From positions 1 through 6,118 of the forward strand of contig JBDTZN010000102.1 in the NCBI GenBank assembly GCA_040005095.1: a stretch of DNA of 6,118 nucleotides. Reading direction: 5' to 3'. The notes below the pieces were generated by a model. It did no database searches and was not told the DNA's origin. It worked only from the letters and a program-made list of their open reading frames with translations. The DNA comes from UBA5186 sp040005095. GTDB taxonomy: Bacteria; Actinomycetota; Thermoleophilia; Gaiellales; Gaiellaceae. Of the stretch, positions 1 to 5,552 are shown piece by piece. The translations under genes and the position numbers were made by a program. Every line of letters starts with the position of its first letter. Positions within the stretch are counted from its first letter, which is position 1.

Positions 1-196
1 TCACGCCCGCCGGGATCGTCGCCGGGGTCGTCGTGGTCGTCGTGGTCGTCGTGGTCGTCGTGGTCGTCGTGGTCGTCGTGGTGGTGGTCGTTCCGGGCGG
101 GTCCTGGGCGCTCGAGGCGAGGACGGCAGCAGACAGCATCCCCGCGCCTGCACAGGCTGCGAGGAGGACGATCGAGATCAGGGCCGCGCGTTTCAG
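1..196 (-). CDS. Secreted or membrane-anchored poly-threonine protein, N-terminal fragment (runs off the left edge)
   Basis: Seen: in this frame the minus strand encodes MKRAALISIVLLAACAGAG, then more hydrophobic residues, ASSAQDPPG, 22 consecutive Thr (residues 36-57) and PATIPAG, still open at the window edge. A basic n-region, hydrophobic core and A-S-S-A site at residues 27-30 fit a Sec signal peptide. LAAC at 12-15 also resembles a lipobox, and an uncleaved anchor is possible. Thr/Pro runs of this kind are known as extended extracellular linkers in high-GC Gram-positives, so a functional domain probably lies beyond the edge. Start choice: no ATG, GTG or TTG lies between the upstream in-frame stop (near 325) and the signal. 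I chose CTG at 194-196 because GAGG (204-207) lies 7 bases before it. The alternative ATG at 137-139 would delete half of the hydrophobic segment. Function unknown. The gene lies 70 bases after the spermidine-synthase-like gene. Confidence 0.55.
   Translation of the reverse strand, partial: MKRAALISIVLLAACAGAGMLSAAVLASSAQDPPGTTTTTTTTTTTTTTTTTTTTTTPATIPAGV
26..91 (-). repeat. 9-bp tandem repeat encoding a threonine run
   Basis: Positions 26-79 are six perfect copies of GGTCGTCGT on the plus strand, followed by the degenerate GGTGGTGGTCGT to 91. Read on the minus strand in the frame of the left-edge gene, every codon is ACC or ACG, giving 22 Thr. The unit is a multiple of three, so gain or loss of a copy changes linker length by three Thr without breaking the frame. 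The plus-strand reading would be poly-Val and has no plausible protein context. Confidence 0.9.
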
Positions 197-228
197 GTCA
201 GTGCCTCGGAATCCAGCGGGATGATAGC

Positions 229-253
229 GACGCCGCAGCCGGAATCCGGCGTC
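229..253. other. Inverted repeat in the gap after the spermidine-synthase-like gene
   Basis: GACGCCG (229-235) pairs perfectly with CGGCGTC (247-253) around an 11-base loop. A competing structure, GCCGGA/TCCGGC, lies inside it (238-250). It begins about 14 bases past the stop codon of the spermidine-synthase-like gene and precedes the poly-threonine gene, so it could act as a weak terminator or processing hairpin on the minus strand. No T-run follows in that direction, so this is not a standard intrinsic terminator and chance formation in GC-rich DNA is possible. Confidence 0.3.
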
Positions 254-266
254 CTCCAGGGGAAAA

Positions 267-1769
267 TCAGCGCGGGGCGGTCGGGAGCAGCTGCTGGTCC
301 GCGTTGGCGCCGCGCGCCGCGTACTCGACGATCATCCGGTCGGTGACCCACTCGACGGGCGCACGGTCGTCCGTCCACGGGTCCGCGGCGGGCTCGACCG
401 GCCGCAGCTGCCGCTCCAGCAGGGCCATAAGCGGCCGAAGCTGCGCCGGGGCTCGCCGCAGCCGCGCCGGCTCGACGGGAGCCGTGAAGCCGAGCACGAG
501 CCGGTTGAACCGAAGCGCGGGCCACATGCGTACATACGGGAAGACGGTGGCGAGAGTCCCCGCAACGCCGCGTGCGAGCCGGTCGTCGCCGGGCACCGTG
601 GCGACATTCAGCGCGACGATGCCTCCGGGTCGTAGATGCTCGCGGACGAGCCGGAAGAACTCCTGCGTGGCGAGGTAGAACGGCACGTACGGCTGCCGGT
701 AGGCGTCGATCGCGATCACGTCGTAGCGCGCGCTCGTGCGCCGGAGGAAGGGCCGCGCGTCGGCCGTGATCACCCGTAGGCGCGGGTTCGAGCCGAGCCC
801 GAGGAAGCGGCGCCCGGCCTCGCTGACCGCCGGATCGAGCTCCACGCCGTCGATCCGCGCCTGCGGGTAGAAGACGCCGTAGGCCCGAGCGGTCGTGCCG
901 CCCGCGTTGCCGAGGATCGCGACGCGCTCGACGGGCCGTCCGAGTAGCGGCGGGACCGCGAGGAACATGTCCCACTCGTTGCCGGTCAGCACGGTGTCGC
1001 GGCGCCATTCCGAGTGGATCGCAAGCCCTTCGTTGAGATAGAGGCGCCGCACGCCGCCCTCGTCGACGACCTGGATGAACTGGTACCGCGACTCGTGCTC
1101 GTAGAGGAGCCCCGCGCTCGCCTTCACGGCGCCCGGCGGGAGAGCGAACAGCGCCGCGGGGACGAGCGCGACCGCCGCGAAGCGCCGCCCGAGCACAAGC
1201 GTCCCGCCCAGCGCGAGGACGACGGCGGTTGCGAGCAGAGTGCGCTGCGTGCCGAGCAACGGGATCGCAACGAGCGCCGGGACGAACGTCCCGAGCAGGC
1301 TCCCCGCGGTGGAGAGCGCGAAGATCCGTCCCGCGACCTGGCCCGCGCGCTCGAGGTCGACGATCGCGAGGCGGATCGCGAACGGCGCGACGGCGCCGAG
1401 CAGGACGACCGGCGGCGCGAAGAGCAGCAGCGCGCCGAAGAACGAGCCGATCGCCGCGCCGGCGTCAACGCGGTCGAGCGCGCCGGTCGACGCGTCGAGG
1501 AACGGCCTCGCCACAAACGGGACGACGGCGACGAAGCAGGCCGCCCCGGCCACGAGCCCGCCGAGGAGCGCACGGCTCGGGCGGCGATCCGCCAGCCGTC
1601 CGCCGAGCCAGTACCCCACCGCGAGCGCCGCGAGCACGAGCCCGATGATGTTGGCCCAGACGATCGTCGAGGAGCCGAAGTAGGGCGCGAGCAGCCGCGA
1701 CGCGCAGATCTCCGTCGCCATCGACCCGGTCCCGGCGGCGAACACAAGGCCATACAGGCGCCTTTCCAC
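267..1769 (-). CDS. Membrane-anchored spermidine-synthase-like protein (fused MFS-like/SpdSyn family)
   Basis: A 500-aa protein. Residues about 5-210 are strongly hydrophobic, with roughly six to seven membrane spans and a loop containing GGRLADRRPSR (56-66). Residues about 225-485 form a cytosolic spermidine-synthase-like Rossmann domain: VAILGNAGGTTARAYG (283-298) is the SAM-binding glycine loop, VELDP (309-313) supplies the acidic ribose-binding residue, ADARPFL (336-342) follows, and DVIAIDAY (350-357) carries the conserved Asp355. DDRAPVEW (467-474) is typical near the C-terminus of this family. Classic synthases have DSxDP where this protein has DAYRQ, so the second Asp, which contacts polyamine, is replaced by Arg358. 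Aminopropyl transfer is therefore doubtful and the substrate is unknown. The GTG start at 1767-1769 lies one base after the phosphatase stop. Extension further upstream would run through the phosphatase gene out of frame. A coupled partner of the phosphatase is likely. Confidence 0.88.
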   Translation of the reverse strand: MERRLYGLVFAAGTGSMATEICASRLLAPYFGSSTIVWANIIGLVLAALAVGYWLGGRLADRRPSRALLGGLVAGAACFVAVVPFVARPFLDASTGALDRVDAGAAIGSFFGALLLFAPPVVLLGAVAPFAIRLAIVDLERAGQVAGRIFALSTAGSLLGTFVPALVAIPLLGTQRTLLATAVVLALGGTLVLGRRFAAVALVPAALFALPPGAVKASAGLLYEHESRYQFIQVVDEGGVRRLYLNEGLAIHSEWRRDTVLTGNEWDMFLAVPPLLGRPVERVAILGNAGGTTARAYGVFYPQARIDGVELDPAVSEAGRRFLGLGSNPRLRVITADARPFLRRTSARYDVIAIDAYRQPYVPFYLATQEFFRLVREHLRPGGIVALNVATVPGDDRLARGVAGTLATVFPYVRMWPALRFNRLVLGFTAPVEPARLRRAPAQLRPLMALLERQLRPVEPAADPWTDDRAPVEWVTDRMIVEYAARGANADQQLLPTAPR

Positions 1770-1770
1770 G

Positions 1771-4482
1771 TCAGACTCGTTTGATCGCCACGACCGCGCA
1801 GTCGTCCGGCAGCTCACCGCCGGCGAAGGCGCGACAGTCTTCAACGACCGCGCGGGCAAGCGCCTCCGGCGGCAGCTCGTGGCGCTCCGCGAGCAGCGCG
1901 TCGAGGCGCTCCTCGCCGTACAGCTCGCCCTCGCGACGCGCTTCGACCACGCCGTCGGTGTAGAGCACCACGGTGGAGCCGTGCGGCAGCGCCTCCTCGA
2001 CCTCGTCATAGGTCTGGCCGCCGTCGACCCCGAGCGCGAGCCCGCGCGCGTCGATCCCACTCACGGCGCCATCGGGCTGGACGAGACGCGGCGGCGGATG
2101 ACCCGCGCAGGCGCAGGCGACGCGGCCCTCGGCCGGATCGAGCGTCACGTAGGCCATGGTGATGAATTTGCCGGGCGCGATCTCCCCCACCACGACCTCG
2201 TTCGCAGCGGCGAGGAACTCGGCCGGCGCCGAGTGCTCGCGCGCGAGGGAGCGGAAGACGAACTTCGCCATCGCCATGTCCGCTGTCGCGTCGATCCCGT
2301 GGCCGGTGACGTCGCCGAGGACGACGGCCAGCCGGCCGCTCTCGAGCTCCATGAAGTCGTAGACGTCGCCGCCGACGTCGACGCGTGCCGACGACTCGTA
2401 GACCGCGCCGAGCTCGAGTCCCTCCAGCTCGGGGTGCGTGCGGGGGAGCAGCGAGCGCTGCATCGTGTCCGCGAACTCCTTTTGCTGCTGGTAGAGGCGC
2501 GCGTTGTCGAGCGCGAGCGCGGCCTGGCCGGCGATGGTGAGCGCGAGGCCGATCTTCTCGTCCGTGATCGGGAGGCCTGGACGCAGCGAGACGATCGTCA
2601 GCGAGGCGAGCACCTCCCCGGGCGTCGCGATCGGGAGCATCGCCGCGGTGGATCCCTTCTCGAGGAACGGCACGAGCAGCGAGTGCGGCTGACCGAGGTC
2701 GCGCGCCGTCTCGGCGTCGAGGATCAGCGGCTCGGCCAGGCGGTAGAGACGCTTTGCCGCCGCTGCGAGCACCGGAACCGGGCGCTCGAGGATTGCTGCG
2801 ACCGGCTCCGTCAGCCGTTTGTCGCCCACGTGGAGCGCCCGCGGCAGGAGCCACTCGCCGCGGCCGTCGGGCATCCTGATCACCGCGGCGTCGACGTCGA
2901 GCAGCTCGACGGCTGTCTCCGCGAGCGTCTCGAGCGTCCGCTCCAGCGACAGGCTCTGCGCGAAGGAGCGCGAGATCTCGTAGAGCGCGCGCAACTGCCT
3001 CGCCGTCTGCTGCTCGGCCGCGAGGGCGCCGCGAAGCTCCTCGCCCAGCTGCTTGGCCTGTTCGTGAAGCTGCGCGTTCTGGACGGCGACCGCAAGCTGC
3101 GAGGCGAGCGAGAGCAGCAGCGACGACTCGTTGCCCGTCAGCGCGCGGCCGTGGCGCGGATACACCGCCAGCAGCCCGATCGCCTCGTCGTGCACGAGCA
3201 GCGGCACGGCGAAGGCGTCCTCGATGCCGGCTTCCGCAGCGGCGTCCTCGAGTCCCGCCAGCGCCGGATCGGTTCGGGCGCCCTCGAGATAGAGCATCCC
3301 CCGGCCGCGGAACGGGCCCAGCGCGAGGTCGAGCAGTCGCTCGGCGACGCGAACGTGCGGGCCGGCGAGGCCACGGCCGGCCGCCGCCGTCAAGCGTCCG
3401 TCCTCGCGGAGGTAGACGGCGACGGCCTCGGTGTCGAGCAGCTCGGCGACCCGCTCGACGGCGGTCTCGAGCGTGTGCACGAGCGACAGCTGGGCGATCG
3501 CTTGCCCCACGACGGTGAGCAAAGCGCGCGTTCGCTCGAGCTCCTGGGCGATCGTGTCCGAGCGTGCGCCCGCCCGCAGCGCGTGCGCAGCTCGCACGCC
3601 GAAGGTCGCGAGCCGGCCGAGCAGCTCCTCGTCCGGTGCGTCCCCCGGCTCGAAGACGAGCTGCAGGACACCCATGGGCGGCTGGCCGAGCGGCAGCGAC
3701 GCGACCGCCGCAGCGGCGGTTTCCGACACGACGACGGGCTGAGTCTGGCCGCGCACCTCCTCTGCAGCGGCGCGGAGGTCTTCGGACGCAGCGACGCCGA
3801 ACGCGCCGACGAGCGCTGCCGGCTCGCCGTTGTCCGCACGCCAGAGCGCGCTTCCGGTCGCGCCGGTCGCCTCCGCGGCGAGCCGCGCGACCTGGTCGGT
3901 GGCACGGCCCATATCCGCTCCTGCAGCGAGGGCGTCACCGGCAAGGGACAACGCGTCGTCCGCGGCCGGGCGCGCCGGGATGCCGTCGAGGCCGAAAGCC
4001 CGCAGCGCAAGCGTCAGCTGCGTGGCCGCAAGCCGGGCGAGAGCGCGCTCGCCGGGGCTGAACGGACTGCGTGCGCGCATGAGCTCGAGCGCGCCGAGTC
4101 GTCCGGCCGGCACGAGCAGCACATGCTCGGCGCCGGCTCGCAGCGCAGCCCGCCGCACCGCCTCCGGCAACACCTCGGGCTCCAGAGTCTCCGCAACCGG
4201 AAGCTCGTCGAGGTCGTAGCGCGATCCAACCAGCTCGGCGCGCACTGCAGCCGAATCGGCAGCCACGGCAACCGCGACGAGGCAGCCGTCGGCCGCGTCG
4301 ACCGCGCGGGCGATCGCCACGTCGGCCTGCGTGGCCGCAGCAAGCCCGTAGGCGATCGTCTCGAGCGCCTCCGCCGCGGTCGCTGCGTCGACGATGTTCG
4401 CGCTCGCGTCTGCAAGCGCTGCCAGAGCCGCACCCGGAATCGCGTCCGCATCGTGCGCGCGGCGCTCAGGCTCGACGATCAC
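1771..4482 (-). CDS. Multi-GAF PP2C/SpoIIE-type serine phosphatase
   Basis: A 903-aa soluble protein with no signal peptide or membrane span. Four GAF-like segments lie at about 22-165, 178-305, 320-470 and 500-665; the first two are alanine-rich and diverged. A heptad-rich linker (466-500) joins the third and fourth, and NARLYQQQKEFADTMQRSLL (660-679) leads into the phosphatase domain (about 685-902). Metal-binding signatures are complete: VGGDVYDF (D706), GDVTGHG (D724), YTDGVVEAR (D843) and LPDDCAVVAIK (D893/D894). Proteins of this architecture (RsbU/RsbP-like) dephosphorylate anti-sigma-factor antagonists (STAS proteins) after GAF domains sense a ligand or partner. That target is inferred, as no STAS or anti-sigma kinase gene is in the window. 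The start is GTG at 4480-4482. CATACT at 4490-4495 suggests a leaderless message; AGGAG further upstream is 14 bases from GTG, too far to be a good ribosome site. The gene is coupled to the downstream spermidine-synthase-like gene. Confidence 0.93.
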   Translation of the reverse strand: MIVEPERRAHDADAIPGAALAALADASANIVDAATAAEALETIAYGLAAATQADVAIARAVDAADGCLVAVAVAADSAAVRAELVGSRYDLDELPVAETLEPEVLPEAVRRAALRAGAEHVLLVPAGRLGALELMRARSPFSPGERALARLAATQLTLALRAFGLDGIPARPAADDALSLAGDALAAGADMGRATDQVARLAAEATGATGSALWRADNGEPAALVGAFGVAASEDLRAAAEEVRGQTQPVVVSETAAAAVASLPLGQPPMGVLQLVFEPGDAPDEELLGRLATFGVRAAHALRAGARSDTIAQELERTRALLTVVGQAIAQLSLVHTLETAVERVAELLDTEAVAVYLREDGRLTAAAGRGLAGPHVRVAERLLDLALGPFRGRGMLYLEGARTDPALAGLEDAAAEAGIEDAFAVPLLVHDEAIGLLAVYPRHGRALTGNESSLLLSLASQLAVAVQNAQLHEQAKQLGEELRGALAAEQQTARQLRALYEISRSFAQSLSLERTLETLAETAVELLDVDAAVIRMPDGRGEWLLPRALHVGDKRLTEPVAAILERPVPVLAAAAKRLYRLAEPLILDAETARDLGQPHSLLVPFLEKGSTAAMLPIATPGEVLASLTIVSLRPGLPITDEKIGLALTIAGQAALALDNARLYQQQKEFADTMQRSLLPRTHPELEGLELGAVYESSARVDVGGDVYDFMELESGRLAVVLGDVTGHGIDATADMAMAKFVFRSLAREHSAPAEFLAAANEVVVGEIAPGKFITMAYVTLDPAEGRVACACAGHPPPRLVQPDGAVSGIDARGLALGVDGGQTYDEVEEALPHGSTVVLYTDGVVEARREGELYGEERLDALLAERHELPPEALARAVVEDCRAFAGGELPDDCAVVAIKRV

Positions 4483-4489
4483 GGGACTC

Positions 4490-4495
4490 AGTATG
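4490..4495 (-). promoter_or_regulatory. Putative -10 box (CATACT) of the phosphatase gene
   Basis: Read on the minus strand, CATACT ends 7 bases before the GTG start of the phosphatase gene, so transcription would begin on or one base before the start codon. The same hexamer occurs at the same place before the four-span membrane gene at 5064. No good -35 hexamer is seen 17-18 bases upstream. This is inference from spacing and resemblance to TATAAT (4 of 6). Confidence 0.45.
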
Positions 4496-4549
4496 GCTCC
4501 TGCACCGGTTTCCCCAGCCGTTCTGGTGGTGCGGAGCGCGCTTCCCGCC

Positions 4550-4555
4550 TAGACT
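4550..4555 (+). promoter_or_regulatory. Putative -10 box (TAGACT) of the 77-aa membrane protein gene
   Basis: TAGACT occupies exactly -12 to -7 relative to the A of the ATG at 4562, the spacing expected when transcription starts on the ATG itself. No Shine-Dalgarno sequence precedes the ATG. The -35 region (about 4526-4532) matches the consensus poorly. It lies in the 79-base divergent spacer shared with the phosphatase gene. Confidence 0.5.
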
Positions 4556-4561
4556 TCGCGG

Positions 4562-4795
4562 ATGGCCTCGCCCGCACGTCGGTCGCACGAGCCTGAGGCG
4601 CCGCCGGTCGACCCGCACGCCGTCGATCTGGCGTACCGGCGGGAGCGCGCGCGCCGACGCGCACGCGCCGAGCGAACCCGGGCGAACAAGCACGCGAGCC
4701 TGCGCTTTTGGCTCGTGGTGCTCGTGTTCGTCGTCGGACTGCTGGTGCTGACCGGCGTGGTCTGGCGCGCGATCCAGTCGCTCTTCGGTCTCTAG
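4562..4795 (+). CDS. Small single-span membrane protein, function unknown
   Basis: A 77-aa protein. The N-terminal half is polar and Pro/Arg-rich (MASPARRSHEPEAPPVDPHA), with a strongly basic stretch at 26-44 that includes RRRARAER. A single hydrophobic helix follows (about 48-69: FWLVVLVFVVGLLVLTGVVW) and then a short tail ending SLFGL. The positive-inside rule places the N-terminus in the cytoplasm. I recognise no family; short proteins of this layout are common hypothetical genes in actinobacteria. Support for it being real: sensible TM design, a -10-like box placed for a leaderless ATG start, divergent orientation from the phosphatase, and a stop that coincides with the neighbouring gene's stop. 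Its TAG (4793-4795) shares the CTAG palindrome with the stop of the convergent zinc-ribbon gene. Confidence 0.7.
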   Translation: MASPARRSHEPEAPPVDPHAVDLAYRRERARRRARAERTRANKHASLRFWLVVLVFVVGLLVLTGVVWRAIQSLFGL

Positions 4796-5001
4796 CTCAA
4801 GTTCCTCGTGAACGGGCTCCAGGAGCTCTGCTCCCACGACTCGCCGGCGCACATGGGACAGGCCGGCAGAACGCTGAAGACCGCGATCCCATAGCCGCAT
4901 TCCGCGCAGTGATATTCGCCCTTCGCCGGCTCGCCGGTGCCGAAAAACGGCACGAAGTCACCCTCCTCCACGGTCCCGGGCCGCTGGACGCCGTCGACCA
5001 T
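4792..5001 (-). CDS. Small four-cysteine zinc-ribbon protein
   Basis: A 69-aa soluble protein. Cys32, Cys35, Cys48 and Cys51 form C-x2-C-x12-C-x2-C (HCAECGYG and PACPMCAG), a zinc-ribbon or rubredoxin-like metal knuckle pair, most likely binding Zn. Aromatic residues and SWEQSSWSPF follow the second knuckle. The first 30 residues are acidic and Gly-rich with no known motif. The family is a common small hypothetical one in high-GC Gram-positives; a role in nucleic-acid or protein binding is possible but not shown. The ATG at 4999-5001 has a purine-rich site AAAGGGGG (minus strand, 5006-5013) 4 bases away, the best ribosome-binding site in the window and unlike the apparently leaderless neighbours. 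It converges on the 77-aa membrane gene and shares its CTAG stop. It is divergent from the four-span membrane gene. Confidence 0.75.
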   Translation of the reverse strand: MVDGVQRPGTVEEGDFVPFFGTGEPAKGEYHCAECGYGIAVFSVLPACPMCAGESWEQSSWSPFTRNLS

Positions 5002-5005
5002 GTGA

Positions 5006-5013
5006 CCCCCTTT
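5006..5013 (-). promoter_or_regulatory. Shine-Dalgarno site of the zinc-ribbon gene
   Basis: On the minus strand AAAGGGGG lies 4 bases before the ATG at 5001 and partly matches the anti-SD core. A possible -10, TACTGT, lies at 5019-5024 on the same strand, with only a weak -35 candidate. A second candidate, TAGTAT (5053-5058), overlaps the -10 of the divergent gene, so the two promoters may interfere. Confidence 0.5.
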
Positions 5014-5027
5014 CGCCCACAGTAGTC

Positions 5028-5057
5028 GTGACTTCGTCGCCTTCGAATGCCCATACT
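5028..5057 (+). promoter_or_regulatory. Putative promoter (-35 GTGACT, -10 CATACT) of the four-span membrane gene
   Basis: GTGACT at 5028-5033 (4 of 6 to TTGACA) is followed after 18 bases by CATACT at 5052-5057 (4 of 6 to TATAAT). A GTG codon begins 6 bases further on at 5064. This places the expected transcription start on the GTG. The GTG at 5028, which would give a 12-residue longer protein, falls inside the -35 and would not be transcribed from this promoter. Confidence 0.5.
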
Positions 5058-5063
5058 ACCCGC

Positions 5064-5552
5064 GTGCAGACGCCAGAGCCTGAGCCCTGGGGCATAGAGC
5101 CCGACCCGGTCGAGCCCAGCAGCGCAATCCGCCCTCCCGCCGGGCTCTGGGCACTCGGCGAACGCCTGACCTGGATCGCCGGGCTCGTGTTGACCCTGAG
5201 CCCGTTCATGGACTGGTATGCCGGGCGCGAGGCGGGCGCGGGCGGCTTCACGCTCAGCGTGATCGGCTGGCACACCGGGGCGCTCGGAAAGCTCGTCTTC
5301 CTGATCGGGGCGCTCCTGCTTCTTCTGAGCGTCGCGCGCGAGTTCGGTGTGGAGCTGCCGCCCGTGGTGCCTGAGAGCCTCGTCGTGATCGCGCTCGGAT
5401 CGCTCGCGACGATCTTCGTCATCGTCCGGTTGATGTCGATTCCCGACACGTTCCTGCCGGCCAGCGGCCGGGGGATCGGGATCTACATCGCGCTCATCGC
5501 GTCTCTGGCGGTGATCGCCGCAGGCCTCCTGCGAGCCGGAGAAGAGCTGTAG
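5064..5552 (+). CDS. Four-span integral membrane protein, function unknown
   Basis: A 162-aa protein from GTG 5064. The N-terminal 25 residues are polar, acidic and Pro-rich (MQTPEPEPWGIEPDPVEPSS). Four hydrophobic segments follow at about 33-50, 73-92, 103-123 and 138-156. The loop between the first two holds SPFMDWYAGREAGAGGF and a W-H pair (GWHTG), a layout seen in unnamed actinobacterial membrane proteins with a Trp-containing first extracellular loop. No catalytic motif is recognised. Start choice: GTG 5028 would add 12 residues, but it coincides with a -35-like element and neither start has a Shine-Dalgarno site. GTG 5064 is correctly placed for a leaderless start. Its last 59 bases overlap antisense with the end of the PAP2 gene, so the final helix is encoded opposite the PAP2 C-terminus. 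Confidence 0.75.
   Translation: MQTPEPEPWGIEPDPVEPSSAIRPPAGLWALGERLTWIAGLVLTLSPFMDWYAGREAGAGGFTLSVIGWHTGALGKLVFLIGALLLLLSVAREFGVELPPVVPESLVVIALGSLATIFVIVRLMSIPDTFLPASGRGIGIYIALIASLAVIAAGLLRAGEEL

Noticed and set aside
26..91. CRISPR array or other spaced repeat
   Set aside because: The units are 9 bp, contiguous and without spacers, and they encode homopolymeric Thr.
33..224. Plus-strand poly-valine protein over the 9-bp repeat
   Set aside because: It lacks a sensible start context and following domain. The opposite strand gives a signal peptide followed by a Thr/Pro linker, a known protein design.
193..1008. Minus-strand open frame overlapping the spermidine-synthase-like gene in another phase
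   Set aside because: The product is Arg/Ala/Pro-rich without motifs. The overlapping frame has clear SAM-binding motifs.
1770..2060. Extension of the spermidine-synthase-like gene upstream to an ATG at 2060
   Set aside because: The added residues are low-complexity Arg/Ser-rich sequence read out of frame through the conserved PP2C domain of the phosphatase. GTG 1769 begins where family-like membrane sequence begins.
4504..4508. AGGAG (minus strand) as ribosome-binding site of the phosphatase gene
   Set aside because: It is about 14 bases from the GTG start, too far for a typical site, and lies upstream of the putative -10 CATACT, so it may not be transcribed. A CTG start 6 bases before the GTG could use it, but this is less likely.
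1879..4596. A very long plus-strand open frame (about 905 codons) antisense to the phosphatase gene
   Set aside because: Its translation is Arg/Glu/Leu-rich with no domain or motif, while the minus strand shows complete PP2C signatures. Long antisense frames are expected opposite GC-rich genes with biased third positions.
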